DNA from: Pseudomonadota bacterium
GTDB lineage: Bacteria; Myxococcota_A; Polyangia; Polyangiales; Polyangiaceae
Direction: 5' to 3'
Assembly (NCBI GenBank): GCA_023398955.1
Contig: JAEWRL010000097.1
Location: forward strand, 124,001-188,000
Length of the DNA stretch: 64,000 nt
The position numbers and the translations under genes were made by a program. How positions within the stretch are numbered: position 1 is the stretch's first letter; every line of letters starts with the position of its first letter. Shown one piece after another: positions 1-9,043 of the stretch. Below the pieces are notes generated by a model that worked only from the letters and a program-made list of their open reading frames with translations, was not told the DNA's origin and ran no database searches.

Positions 1-40
1 GGGGCTGGGCAACAGGCGACCGAAAATTGCGCGCGCCCAT

Positions 41-1549
41 TTATGCCGCCCGCGCCACCTCGGCTGCCCCAACCTCCTGTACGCTGGCACCTCGGCTGGT
101 TACGCCACGTCTAGATTCCCACTGCTCGGCGACAACGCGCCATGCAACGTAAGAGTAGCCGACGGCGAAGAGAGCCGCGAACGGTGCGGCAAACCAGTGA
201 TGGGTGTGGATGCTTGCCGCGACGCTCGTCACGCTGACAGTCGCCAATGCGAGCTCCGCGTACGGCAGCTGCGTGGCTTGTCGATACCGCCCTTGCTTTT
301 CGCCGCGCTTCGGGGTGCGAACGAACTCTCCTGCCATTTGCCGCAGCCCGTGCAAAACGGCGCGCGTGAGGTGAGGCGCCATACCGGCCCCGAGCGCGAT
401 GAGCGCTGGAAGTCGATACACCGCGCGCCAGGCCGAACGCCCCTGCGCCTTCTCTGCCGTGATGTAGAAGGAGGCCAAAGAACCGGTCGCTCCCAAACAG
501 AGCGGCAGATCGACAAGTAGCATGGTACCCACGTCCGTTGCCGGCAGTAGGACCAATGCCGGCAGCAACAAGACGCTCAGCAGCACCATGAGCGGATAAG
601 CGAAATGCGGCAGCAAATGAAAGCTTGCCTCGATCCTCTGAGTGAGGCCTAGGTTCCCCTTCCAGATGGTTGCGAGCAGCTTGCGAGCCGTCTGGACCGT
701 CCCCTTCGCCCAGCGATACTGCTGCGCACGGAATGCTGCCATGTCCTCCGGGAGCTCTGCTGGCGTGACCACGTCGGGCCGATAGACGAACCTCCAACCC
801 GCCATCTGAGCCCGATAGGAGAGATCTAGATCCTCGGTCAGCGTGTCGTGCTGCCAACCGCCGGCATCGACGATGGCCTGCTTGCGCCAAACCCCCCCGG
901 TTCCGGAGAAATTGAACATCAGCCCAGCCCCGAAACGACCGCGATTCTCGACAAGGTGATGTCCGTCAAGCATCAGGGCCTGAACCTCCGTGAAACCGCT
1001 CCGGCTGCGATTCAAGTGCCCCCAACGAGTCTGGACCATGCCAACGCCCTGGTCGGCAAAATGGCCGACGACATCCCGCAAGAAACCGGGTTGGGGGATG
1101 AAGTCTGCATCGAAGATCGCGATGAGCTCACCCTTCGCAAAGCCCTGCCCATAATCCAGCGCGCCAGCCTTGTAGCCGACGCGGTTTGGCCGGCGGACAT
1201 GCTGAATGTCGAGTCCGCGACTCTGAAGGGCCGCGATCTTTGCCGCAGCCAACTGTCGAGTCTCGTCCGTCGAATCGTCAAGGACCTGAATCTCGAGCAG
1301 CTCGCGCGGGTAGTCCATCGTGGCGACAGCGTCGAGGAGTCGCTCGACGACGGTAGCCTCGTTGTAGAGCGGCAATTGGATCGTCACAGCTGGCATCGGC
1401 TTGTCACCCAATCCAGCGGCCGGTAGCGCAGTCTTCGCGAGGCGGCGCCGGTGACGCAGGCAAAGGAGCACGAGGTGCGCCCGGTGCCCCCCGTAAGCGC
1501 ACAGGGCGAGCAGAACAGAGAAGTACAGTGCTACGAGGACGGTTTCCAT
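41..1549 (-). CDS. Processive GT2 glycosyltransferase, cellulose synthase-like, membrane bound
   Basis: The 502-residue protein polymerises or transfers sugar from a nucleotide-sugar at the inner membrane. An N-terminal hydrophobic segment (about 3-20) precedes a GT-A domain with all landmarks of processive family 2 enzymes: LDDSTDE (D91, D92), FDADF (D147, D149), TED at 238-240 as catalytic base region, and QQYRW at 276-280, the Q-x-x-R-W product-binding motif. Three to four hydrophobic helices follow (about 315-400 and 445-475). No PilZ domain is present. The length fits the cellulose synthase-like or glucomannan-synthase-like group, not full BcsA. Substrate cannot be told from sequence. 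It ends 40 bases from the window edge and diverges from polA, so partner genes may lie to the left. Confidence 0.9.
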   Translation of the reverse strand: METVLVALYFSVLLALCAYGGHRAHLVLLCLRHRRRLAKTALPAAGLGDKPMPAVTIQLPLYNEATVVERLLDAVATMDYPRELLEIQVLDDSTDETRQLAAAKIAALQSRGLDIQHVRRPNRVGYKAGALDYGQGFAKGELIAIFDADFIPQPGFLRDVVGHFADQGVGMVQTRWGHLNRSRSGFTEVQALMLDGHHLVENRGRFGAGLMFNFSGTGGVWRKQAIVDAGGWQHDTLTEDLDLSYRAQMAGWRFVYRPDVVTPAELPEDMAAFRAQQYRWAKGTVQTARKLLATIWKGNLGLTQRIEASFHLLPHFAYPLMVLLSVLLLPALVLLPATDVGTMLLVDLPLCLGATGSLASFYITAEKAQGRSAWRAVYRLPALIALGAGMAPHLTRAVLHGLRQMAGEFVRTPKRGEKQGRYRQATQLPYAELALATVSVTSVAASIHTHHWFAAPFAALFAVGYSYVAWRVVAEQWESRRGVTSRGASVQEVGAAEVARAA

Positions 1550-1688
1550 AGATCACGTACCCAGTAGCATTGGCTCTGCCGCCGAATGTCACGAGCTTGT
1601 AATTCTTTGCACGATGTTGTCGGAACCCGAACTACAGTGTCTTGGTCGGCACTTTCCGGGACCTGCAGATCTGCTAGAGGGCCAAGAC
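1550..1688. promoter_or_regulatory. Divergent intergenic region, GT2 / polA
   Basis: These 139 bases separate two divergently read genes and should hold both promoters. A purine-rich GAGGG about 8 bases before the ATG at 1689 is the likely polA ribosome binding site. A TTGCAC element near 1604 is a possible -35 for polA, but no well-spaced -10 is evident. Confidence 0.35.
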
Positions 1689-4379
1689 ATGTCTACCCAG
1701 CTCCCCGCGGCGGGTTCCCCGGACGTCCTGTACGTCGTCGACCTGAGCAGCTACGTCCTGCGGGCCTATCACGCAATCGCGCCGCTCTCCAGCCCAACGG
1801 GAGAACCGACGCAGGCCGTGTTTGGGACGTTGACGATGCTGGAACGTCTCTTCCGCGAGCGGCGCCCGGCCATGACGGCGGTCGCCTTGGACTCCGGACG
1901 GGACACTTTCCGGCGCGAGCTGTACCCAGAGTACAAGGCGAACCGGCCTCCGGCCCCGGATGATCTCAAGGCGCAGATGGCGCGCTGTGAGGAGCTCGTT
2001 CGCGCCTGGGGCGTGCCAAGCTTCCGCCAGGCGGGAGTCGAGGCCGACGACCTCATCGCCTGCCTTGTCGACCGCGCCCGCGAGAGCGCTCTGCGTGTTG
2101 TCGTCGTCGCCGCGGACAAGGATCTGATGCAGCTCGTCGGAGACGACGTGCTCTTGTGGGACACGATGCGGCAGCGAGTCTTCGGTCCGCACGAGGTCCA
2201 AGAGCGATTTGGTGTTCGCGTCGAACAGCTGCGAGACTTTCTTGCCCTTGTTGGTGATACGTCCGACAACGTCCCCGGCGTGCCGAGCGTGGGCCCGAAG
2301 ACGGCCGCCGAGCTGCTCAGCCGGTTCGAGACGCTCGACGGCGTCTTCGCCAACCTGGAGCAGATCACTCGCAAGAAACTGAGGGAAACCCTTCAGACGC
2401 ACGAGACCGCTGCGCGTCTCAGCCAGGAGCTTGTTACTCTGCGGCGCGACTGCACAGTCGAGTTCGACGAACACGCTTTGCGCAATCCGTGTCCCGATTC
2501 ACAGAAACTCGAGACCCTGTACGTCGAGCTTGGATTCCAGAAGCAGTTGACTGGTCTGCGACGAGCCATGAGCGAAGCGGCGCCAGCTGGTTCCGTGCAG
2601 GCCAGCTACTCTTGGCCGGCGACCAAAACAATCCAAGACGCTCGAGCCTGGAGAACCTTGAAGGACGAGATCCGCCGCGCCGAGCGGGTCGGTTTCGCGC
2701 CGGTCTTCTCTTCCCCGTCGTACTCGACCACGGAGCTTGCCGGCGCAGGCATCGCGCTCGGCACAGATGCCACCTACTTCTTGCCCACGCTTCCCACTCT
2801 GACGGACGCCCCTACCTCGCCGCGGGAGCTTGCCGAGCTGCTGAGCGAGGTCACTGGCAGAGTGGTGGTGCATGGGATGAAACAGCTGGCGATGGCGATG
2901 GCGGGGGTCGGCCCAGGCGCGAGCCCCGAGCTCTTCGACCTTCTCCTCGCGAGCTACCTCATCAACCCGGAAGCGCCCCACGATCTCCCGGAGCTCGTCT
3001 CGAGACGTCTTGGCGTGGAGCTGCCGAGCGCCGCCGCAGCAGCAGGCATCGGCCTGGTGGCTCCGATCGGAGTGCCCCTCGCATCCCTCGCTGATGGGGC
3101 GGGCATCCGTGCGACAGCCTGCCACCGCCTCTTCGAGGGCCTCTCCACCGAGCTATCGGCGTCTGGCCTCGAAGGACTGGCGTCCAGCATTGAAGCGCCT
3201 CTCGCCATCGAGCTAGGAAGGATGCAGCGGCGCGGCGTCCTCGTCGACACCGAGCAGCTGCGCGCGCTGTCGGTCCGCTGCGAGCGGGACATCAGCAGTC
3301 TCGAAGCCAAAGCGCAAGAGATAGCGGGACGTCCGTTCAACGTGCACTCGCCACGACAGCTCGAGTCCATCCTCTTCGACGAGATCGGGCTCAGGCCGCT
3401 CAAGCGCACCAAGACCGCCCGTTCCACTGACGCTGCTACGTTGGAAGCGCTGGCCGATGAACACCCACTACCTCGGGTGGTGCTCGAGCTGCGGCAGATC
3501 GCAAAACTGAAGAGCACTTACATCGACGCGTTGCCTACCCTCCGAGACCCGGGCACCGGAAGAATCCATACGACGTGGGAACAGGCGGTCGCGGCAACAG
3601 GCCGGCTGTCTTCAACTGATCCCAATATGCAAAACATCCCCATTCGGAGTGCTTTGGGACAAGCAATCCGAGCAACGTTCATAGCCCCTCCCGGCTACCA
3701 GCTGGTAAGCGCTGACTACTCGCAGATCGAGCTTCGCGTCCTCGCACACCTCTCACAGGACCCGGTGCTCGTCGAGGCCTTCGATAGTGGGCAGGACGTG
3801 CACACGAGGACGGCTGCAGAGATCTTCGATATAGCGCCCGAGCGGGTGAACCCCGAGCAACGTCGCCGCGCGAAGGCCGTCAACTTCGGCGTCGTCTACG
3901 GACAAGGAGACGCGGGCCTTGCCAAAGTCCTCGGCATTCCGAAGACCGAAGCTGCCAGGTTCATTGCGGCCTACTTCCGGCGCCACGCCGGGGTCCGCCG
4001 GTTCATGGAAGCCACGATCGAGCAAGCGCGCGCAGGAGAGGCCGTCTCGAGCATTCTCGGCCGACGTCGCCTGCTTCCAGACGCGCAGAGTGGAAACCGT
4101 GCACGGCGCTTGGCATCAGAGAGGATCGCCATGAACATGCCAATCCAGGCCAGCGCCGCGGACATCCTCAAGCTTGCCATGCTCCGCTTGGCAAAGCCGG
4201 TGACCGCCGGAGCGCGCATGGTGCTGACCGTCCACGATGAACTCGTCTTCGAGGTCCCCGACAGCGAGGTGGAGGCTGCCAAGGAGCGCATAGTTGCTGC
4301 GATGACTTCGGCCTACGAGCTCCGAGTTCCCCTCGTCGTCACGGTAGGCAGCGGAGCCAATTGGAACGACGCGCATTGA
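1689..4379 (+). CDS. polA: DNA polymerase I (inactive proofreading domain)
   Basis: This 896-residue repair and primer-removal polymerase has a 5'-3' exonuclease (FEN) domain at 1-290, a 3'-5' exonuclease-like middle (about 310-490) and an A-family polymerase domain. Motif A is SADYSQIELR with D676, motif B is RRRAKAVNFG with K729, and motif C is VHDE with D850. The middle domain lacks the DxE metal-binding motif; the matching place reads FAPVFSSPSYSTTEL, so proofreading is probably absent, as in Thermus and Bacillus enzymes. The ATG at 1689 follows a GAGGG site. The frame extends upstream to an ATG at 1614, but the added residues do not resemble the family. The FAD oxidoreductase gene begins 11 bases after the stop, suggesting one transcript. 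Confidence 0.97.
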   Translation: MSTQLPAAGSPDVLYVVDLSSYVLRAYHAIAPLSSPTGEPTQAVFGTLTMLERLFRERRPAMTAVALDSGRDTFRRELYPEYKANRPPAPDDLKAQMARCEELVRAWGVPSFRQAGVEADDLIACLVDRARESALRVVVVAADKDLMQLVGDDVLLWDTMRQRVFGPHEVQERFGVRVEQLRDFLALVGDTSDNVPGVPSVGPKTAAELLSRFETLDGVFANLEQITRKKLRETLQTHETAARLSQELVTLRRDCTVEFDEHALRNPCPDSQKLETLYVELGFQKQLTGLRRAMSEAAPAGSVQASYSWPATKTIQDARAWRTLKDEIRRAERVGFAPVFSSPSYSTTELAGAGIALGTDATYFLPTLPTLTDAPTSPRELAELLSEVTGRVVVHGMKQLAMAMAGVGPGASPELFDLLLASYLINPEAPHDLPELVSRRLGVELPSAAAAAGIGLVAPIGVPLASLADGAGIRATACHRLFEGLSTELSASGLEGLASSIEAPLAIELGRMQRRGVLVDTEQLRALSVRCERDISSLEAKAQEIAGRPFNVHSPRQLESILFDEIGLRPLKRTKTARSTDAATLEALADEHPLPRVVLELRQIAKLKSTYIDALPTLRDPGTGRIHTTWEQAVAATGRLSSTDPNMQNIPIRSALGQAIRATFIAPPGYQLVSADYSQIELRVLAHLSQDPVLVEAFDSGQDVHTRTAAEIFDIAPERVNPEQRRRAKAVNFGVVYGQGDAGLAKVLGIPKTEAARFIAAYFRRHAGVRRFMEATIEQARAGEAVSSILGRRRLLPDAQSGNRARRLASERIAMNMPIQASAADILKLAMLRLAKPVTAGARMVLTVHDELVFEVPDSEVEAAKERIVAAMTSAYELRVPLVVTVGSGANWNDAH

Positions 4380-4390
4380 GCGAGGGACCA

Positions 4391-5725
4391 ATGCCCAACA
4401 GAAAGGCGAATAGAGGGTTGGGCGCACCGCCAGGGGAACGGCCCCGCATCTTCGTCGCAGGTGCCGGGCTTACCGGGATGAGTGCGGCGCTGACGCTTGC
4501 CGCGCGTGGGGTCCAGCATCGGATCGTGGAAGCGGCGTCTCAGCCTGGAGGCCTAGCGAGGACCTTCTGCGAGCGGGGATATCGTTTCGACCGCACGGGT
4601 CACCTCCTTCACCTGCGTCACCCTGCCCTGCGGCAGCAAGTGCTTGAATGGCTTGGCTCGGGTCTACGCACAATTCGGCGAAACAGCGCCATTTGGTTCC
4701 GCGGCAGGTACAGCCCCTATCCCTTTCAGGCCAATACCCACGCGCTGCCACCCGAGGTCGCCTACGAGTGCGTCATGGGGTTCCTGCGAGCGCGCGCTAT
4801 GACGACACCCGCCAGCCCTGGGAACTTCGAGGAGTTCTGCCTCCAGCACTTCGGAGAAGGGTTCAGTCGCCACTTCATGCTCCCGTACAATCGACGCTTA
4901 TGGGGGGTCGATCCCAAAGACATCAGCCACTCTTGGTGTCAACGATTCGTCCCCATTCCGACGGTCGAAGACGTGATCGCGGGGGCCGTAGGGGTCGAGC
5001 AACGGGCTCTGGGGTACAACGCCGAGTTCTACTATCCGGCGACCGGCATTGGCGAACTCGCTGGTGCCATGCACGCGCGGCTCCCCCACATCGAAATGGA
5101 GAAGCCCCTCCGCAGCGTCGACCCAGCCCGTCGTCAGCTACGCTTCGACGACGAGACCGTCACCTACGAGCACCTCATCAGCACGCTGCCTCTTTCAGCG
5201 CTCTTGGCCGTCGTGGAGGGCTTACCCGAAAGCGTCGCTCAGGCTGCCAAGCGGCTTCGACACACGAACCTCTATTACCTCGACATCGCACTCTCTGCGC
5301 CTTGCCGACAGCCCTACCACTGGATCTATGTTCCCGAAGACGAGTATCCGTTCTATCGTGTCGGATGCTACTCGCACTTCTCCCCCTCGATGGCTCCCCC
5401 CAACACTGCAAACCTATACGTAGAGCTGGTCGATCGCCGAACACCGAACACCGATGTCCTGGCACCACAGGTCGCCGACTCACTGGTGGCCATGGGTATT
5501 ATCCAAGACAGTTCAGAGATCCTCTTTACCCGAGTCAGGCACATCCCCGTCGCCTACGTGCTGTATGATCACGAACATCAGACCGCGACGCGTGTCGCCC
5601 AGGACTACCTCCGGAGTCACGGAATCATCTCGACGGGGCGGTACGGCGCTTGGAACTATTCGTCGATGGAGGATGCTCTCCTCGACGGCGAGCGCGCTGC
5701 CCTTTCCCTATTCGCGAACAGCTGA
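4391..5725 (+). CDS. FAD-dependent oxidoreductase, UDP-galactopyranose mutase / protoporphyrinogen oxidase-like
   Basis: The 444-residue protein has an N-terminal Rossmann dinucleotide motif VAGAGLTG (GxGxxG at 24-29), an acidic residue at the end of beta-2, and a PGGLART loop that contacts FAD. The segments NRRLWGVDPKDISHSWC, RFVPIPT and YYPATGIGELAGAM resemble the mutase/amine-oxidase superfamily, where a similar block forms the active-site cleft. A GT2 gene follows within 3 bases, so a role in making or rearranging a sugar precursor is more likely than haem synthesis; this is inference. The ATG at 4391 has a GAGGGA site 4-9 bases upstream. A TTG at 4361 in the same frame would overlap polA and is less likely. 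Confidence 0.75.
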   Translation: MPNRKANRGLGAPPGERPRIFVAGAGLTGMSAALTLAARGVQHRIVEAASQPGGLARTFCERGYRFDRTGHLLHLRHPALRQQVLEWLGSGLRTIRRNSAIWFRGRYSPYPFQANTHALPPEVAYECVMGFLRARAMTTPASPGNFEEFCLQHFGEGFSRHFMLPYNRRLWGVDPKDISHSWCQRFVPIPTVEDVIAGAVGVEQRALGYNAEFYYPATGIGELAGAMHARLPHIEMEKPLRSVDPARRQLRFDDETVTYEHLISTLPLSALLAVVEGLPESVAQAAKRLRHTNLYYLDIALSAPCRQPYHWIYVPEDEYPFYRVGCYSHFSPSMAPPNTANLYVELVDRRTPNTDVLAPQVADSLVAMGIIQDSSEILFTRVRHIPVAYVLYDHEHQTATRVAQDYLRSHGIISTGRYGAWNYSSMEDALLDGERAALSLFANS

Positions 5726-5727
5726 AC

Positions 5728-6465
5728 ATGTCATCTGCACCAGAGCTCTCGGTCGTCATTCCCGTCTACAACGAGGAGGGCATCTTACGCGCCGCTGTAA
5801 CGATGCTCATGAACAGCCTCGACGATCTCGGGGCCACGTATGAGGTGATTCTGACTGAGAACGGCTCGACCGATGAGACCCTCACCATCGCAAGAGAGCT
5901 TGGCGCGAAGTGGCCTCGATTGCATATCGTATCGATCCCTCAGCCAAACTATGGGCGAGCGCTGCGGGAGGGCATTCTCGCGGCCCGGGGGGAGTTCGTG
6001 ATTTGCGACGAGATCGACCTCTGCGATACCAAGTTTCACGAGCAGGCTCTCCGCATGCTACGCCAGGGCGAGGCGGACTTGATCGTTGGCTCAAAACTGG
6101 CAGGAGGTGCGGCGGATGAGCGCCCGTTGTGGCGGCACACCGCGAGCCTGGTGTACACGGGTCTGCTACGGCTGCTCGTCGGATTCACCGGCACGGACAC
6201 GCACGGCGTCAAGGGGTTTCGGCGAGAGAAGCTGCTCGGGGTGGTCGAGGCGTGCCTTGTCGACCGCGACGTGTTCGCCAGTGAGTTCGTGATCCGTGCT
6301 CATCAGTCGCGGGTCGCCATCCAAGAAATTCCTGTGCGGGTGAAGGAGATGCGCCCCCCTTCCATCAAGCTCGCTCGACGGGTCCCAGGTGTCCTCTCGA
6401 ACCTGGCACGACTCACGTGGGCCATTCGCATCGCGGACCGGCGCCGATCATCCAAGACCGGTTGA
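5728..6465 (+). CDS. Family 2 glycosyltransferase
   Basis: The 245-residue soluble transferase has a GT-A fold. It begins with SVVIPVYNEEGIL, the nucleotide-sugar beta strand of GT2 proteins. The usual DDGS motif is replaced by TENGSTDET, and the metal site looks like ICDEIDLCD. The C-terminal part has a basic segment (KLARRVPG) but no clear transmembrane helix. Similar single-domain GT2 proteins act on polyprenyl phosphate or on growing surface glycans. The ATG lies 2 bases after the stop of the FAD oxidoreductase and has no clear Shine-Dalgarno, consistent with translational coupling. The two genes probably form a glycan-modifying unit inside the polA-hrpB run. Confidence 0.85.
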   Translation: MSSAPELSVVIPVYNEEGILRAAVTMLMNSLDDLGATYEVILTENGSTDETLTIARELGAKWPRLHIVSIPQPNYGRALREGILAARGEFVICDEIDLCDTKFHEQALRMLRQGEADLIVGSKLAGGAADERPLWRHTASLVYTGLLRLLVGFTGTDTHGVKGFRREKLLGVVEACLVDRDVFASEFVIRAHQSRVAIQEIPVRVKEMRPPSIKLARRVPGVLSNLARLTWAIRIADRRRSSKTG

Positions 6466-6466
6466 C

Positions 6467-9043
6467 GTGGGGAGAGCCGCCCCTTTACCGATCGATGAGC
6501 TACTGGGGGAAGTGTTCGCCCAGCTAAACCACCATCCCGAGCTCATCCTGCAAGCCGAACCTGGAGCGGGTAAGACGACCCGAGTGCCACCACGTCTCTT
6601 GGATGCCGCATGGGCGACCGACAGGGAGGTGATCGTCGCGGAGCCGCGGCGGTTGGCTGCGCGTCTTGCGGCTCGGCGGGTTGCGGATGAGCGCGATGAA
6701 CCCCTGGGAGAAAGCGTGGGCTATTCGGTGCGCTTCGATGCCGTTGGAGGCCCGCATACGCGCCTCCGATTCGTGACGACCGGTGTCCTGCTGCGGAGGC
6801 TGCTCTCGCCGTCAGGTCTCGACCGCGTCGCAGCGCTCGTGCTCGATGAGTTCCATGAGCGGAGCATCGAGATGGACCTATGCCTCGCTCTGGCGGTTCG
6901 GCGCCGGCTCATGGACAGACCAGACCTTCGGCTCGTCGTCATGAGCGCCACGCTCGACCCGGTACCTCTTCTCCGAGTGATGCCTCTAGCGCGGCTCGTC
7001 CAGTGTCCTGGGCGGGTCTTTCCATTGGAGATCCGTCATGAGGATGCTCCGGACGAGCGTCCCCTCGAGAAGCGTATCGTCAGCGCCTGCCGCAATCTTC
7101 TGGACCGGTCGCCGGGAGACGTCCTGGTGTTCCTGCCCGGCGTTCGCGAGATTCAGCGAGCCCGCGACGCGCTCGACGACCTGGCATCGGCTCGCCAGCT
7201 GCTGGTCCTGCCGCTGCATGGCGAGTTGCCTCTCGAGGAACAGGTGCGAGCGGTCCAGCAGTCCGGAGCTCGCAAGCTCGTTCTCGCAACGAATGTGGCA
7301 GAATCGTCGATCACGGTCCCTGGAGTGACCGCCGTCGTGGACAGCGGTCTCGCGCGCATGGTCCGGCACTCGCCTTGGTCGGGTATTCCGCGGTCGGAGA
7401 TCGCAGCGATCAGTCAAGCCTCCGCGACCCAACGCGCGGGACGGGCAGGACGCCTGACTGCAGGCCATGTACATCGCCTGTACACCAGAGCCGACCTGCT
7501 TGCGCGCCCAGCTCACGAGTCGCCGGAAATCACCCGCTCGGATCTCAGCGAGGTGGCCTTACTGTTGCGCGCGGCAGGCATTCCGGCGCTCGTGGATCTA
7601 CCCTGGATCGACGCACCACCCGTGCCAGCCGTCGAGGCGGCAGAGGCATTGCTGCGGCAGCTCGGGGCCTTGGATACGGGCGGGCAGATTACGAAGGTCG
7701 GGACAGCGATGGCCAAGCTACCGACCCCTCCAAGAGTGGCGCGCATCGCTGTCGAAGGCGCACGACGTGGCGTCGTCACTGAAGCGGCAACCGTTGCTGC
7801 GCTGCTCGGTGAGCGCGACATCCGATTAGCGCAGTCCCGGGATGCGGGCGCGGTGCGGCGTCGGAGTAGCGGACCCTCGGACCTGTTGGAGCTGCTCGAC
7901 CTGCAGCAGATGGCCACCCGCTGCGGCTCGGATCGCGAGATTCGCGCTTGCGGGCTTCACCCTGGGCGGGTCCGCGCCGTGGATCGCGTCGCGTGCCGAC
8001 TGCAGAGATTGCTGAAGAAGGAAGGTGCCACCCTTGCCGGTGATGCGGCCAGGGAGCGTGCGCTACTGCTGTCGGTGATGCTCGGCTTTCCGGACCGGGT
8101 GGCGCGCCGCCGAGCCCCTGACGGGAACCAGCTGGTGCTGTGCAGCGGCGAGAGCGCCGTCCTCTCCGACCACAGCGTGGTGCGCTCTGCGCCCTTGTTC
8201 GTGGCGGTGGAAGTAGAGGACTCTGCGAGGCTCCCGAACCGGAGCGCCACAGTACGCTTGGCGTCCGCGATAGAGCCAGAATGGTTGCTCGACGAGTGCT
8301 CGGAAGGCCTCGTGTTCTCCGACGAGCTCACGCTCAATCGGAAGTCGGAGCGGGTCGAGCGAAGTACCCGAATCAGCTATGGCTCGGTAGTTCTCGAGCA
8401 GACTCGGGCCGCGGCGCCCGCGGGACCCGAGGTGAGCGCGCTCCTGGTTCGACACCTGCTGGCCAGCGATGGTTTCTCGACGACACAAGCTCAGGAGGTC
8501 GACGCTTGGCGCGCCCGGCTGCAGCTCGTGGCGGAGCATGGTCCAAGCCCGGATCGAGTAGACCATGACCTGCCAACCCTCGCGCGCGCCCTCGAGCTTG
8601 CCTGCGGACATGTCACCTCCTTGCAAGAGGCCCGCAACGCGCCACTGAGACCCGTCCTGGAGGGGGCACTGACACAGTCGCAGCAAAGGCTCCTGCGCGA
8701 GCTCACGCCGACCCACGTCAGCCTTCCCGGACGTGGAGTCGTGCAGGTGCACTACCACGAAGGCCAACCGCCATGGATAGCCTCACGTCTGCAGGACTTC
8801 TTCGGGCTACGAGAAGGCCCGCGCATCTGCGGAGGTCGGGTCCCGCTGGTCCTACAACTCCTTGCCCCCAACAGCCGAGCGGTGCAGGTCACCACGGATC
8901 TCAACAGCTTCTGGCAGCAGCACTACCCTGCCCTGCGGCGCCAGCTGATGCGCCGCTATCCCAAGCATGCCTGGCCGGAAGAGCCTTGGAACCGCGCGTC
9001 TCCCCCCCCGCGCAAGACCGGTTCGCTGCCCAAGCGAGGCTAA
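6467..9043 (+). CDS. hrpB: ATP-dependent RNA helicase HrpB
   Basis: The 858-residue DEAH-box helicase has Walker A EPGAGKTT (K36), DEFH with D127, MSATLD (motif III) and QRAGRAGR (motif VI). These are followed by helicase-associated domains and the long HrpB-specific C-terminal region ending in LMRRYPKHAWPEEP. Length and order match HrpB (about 820 aa in E. coli) better than HrpA (about 1300 aa). The GTG at 6467 was chosen because it puts 35 residues before the Walker A lysine, as in HrpB proteins, and lies 1 base after the upstream stop. A GTG at 6389 in frame would overlap the GT2 gene. The 3' end overlaps the end of mutS on the other strand by 4 bases. Confidence 0.93.
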   Translation: MGRAAPLPIDELLGEVFAQLNHHPELILQAEPGAGKTTRVPPRLLDAAWATDREVIVAEPRRLAARLAARRVADERDEPLGESVGYSVRFDAVGGPHTRLRFVTTGVLLRRLLSPSGLDRVAALVLDEFHERSIEMDLCLALAVRRRLMDRPDLRLVVMSATLDPVPLLRVMPLARLVQCPGRVFPLEIRHEDAPDERPLEKRIVSACRNLLDRSPGDVLVFLPGVREIQRARDALDDLASARQLLVLPLHGELPLEEQVRAVQQSGARKLVLATNVAESSITVPGVTAVVDSGLARMVRHSPWSGIPRSEIAAISQASATQRAGRAGRLTAGHVHRLYTRADLLARPAHESPEITRSDLSEVALLLRAAGIPALVDLPWIDAPPVPAVEAAEALLRQLGALDTGGQITKVGTAMAKLPTPPRVARIAVEGARRGVVTEAATVAALLGERDIRLAQSRDAGAVRRRSSGPSDLLELLDLQQMATRCGSDREIRACGLHPGRVRAVDRVACRLQRLLKKEGATLAGDAARERALLLSVMLGFPDRVARRRAPDGNQLVLCSGESAVLSDHSVVRSAPLFVAVEVEDSARLPNRSATVRLASAIEPEWLLDECSEGLVFSDELTLNRKSERVERSTRISYGSVVLEQTRAAAPAGPEVSALLVRHLLASDGFSTTQAQEVDAWRARLQLVAEHGPSPDRVDHDLPTLARALELACGHVTSLQEARNAPLRPVLEGALTQSQQRLLRELTPTHVSLPGRGVVQVHYHEGQPPWIASRLQDFFGLREGPRICGGRVPLVLQLLAPNSRAVQVTTDLNSFWQQHYPALRRQLMRRYPKHAWPEEPWNRASPPPRKTGSLPKRG

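Noticed and set aside
1614..1688. N-terminal extension of polA
   Set aside because: The added 25 residues are not like PolA and the ATG at 1689 has a ribosome binding site at the right distance.
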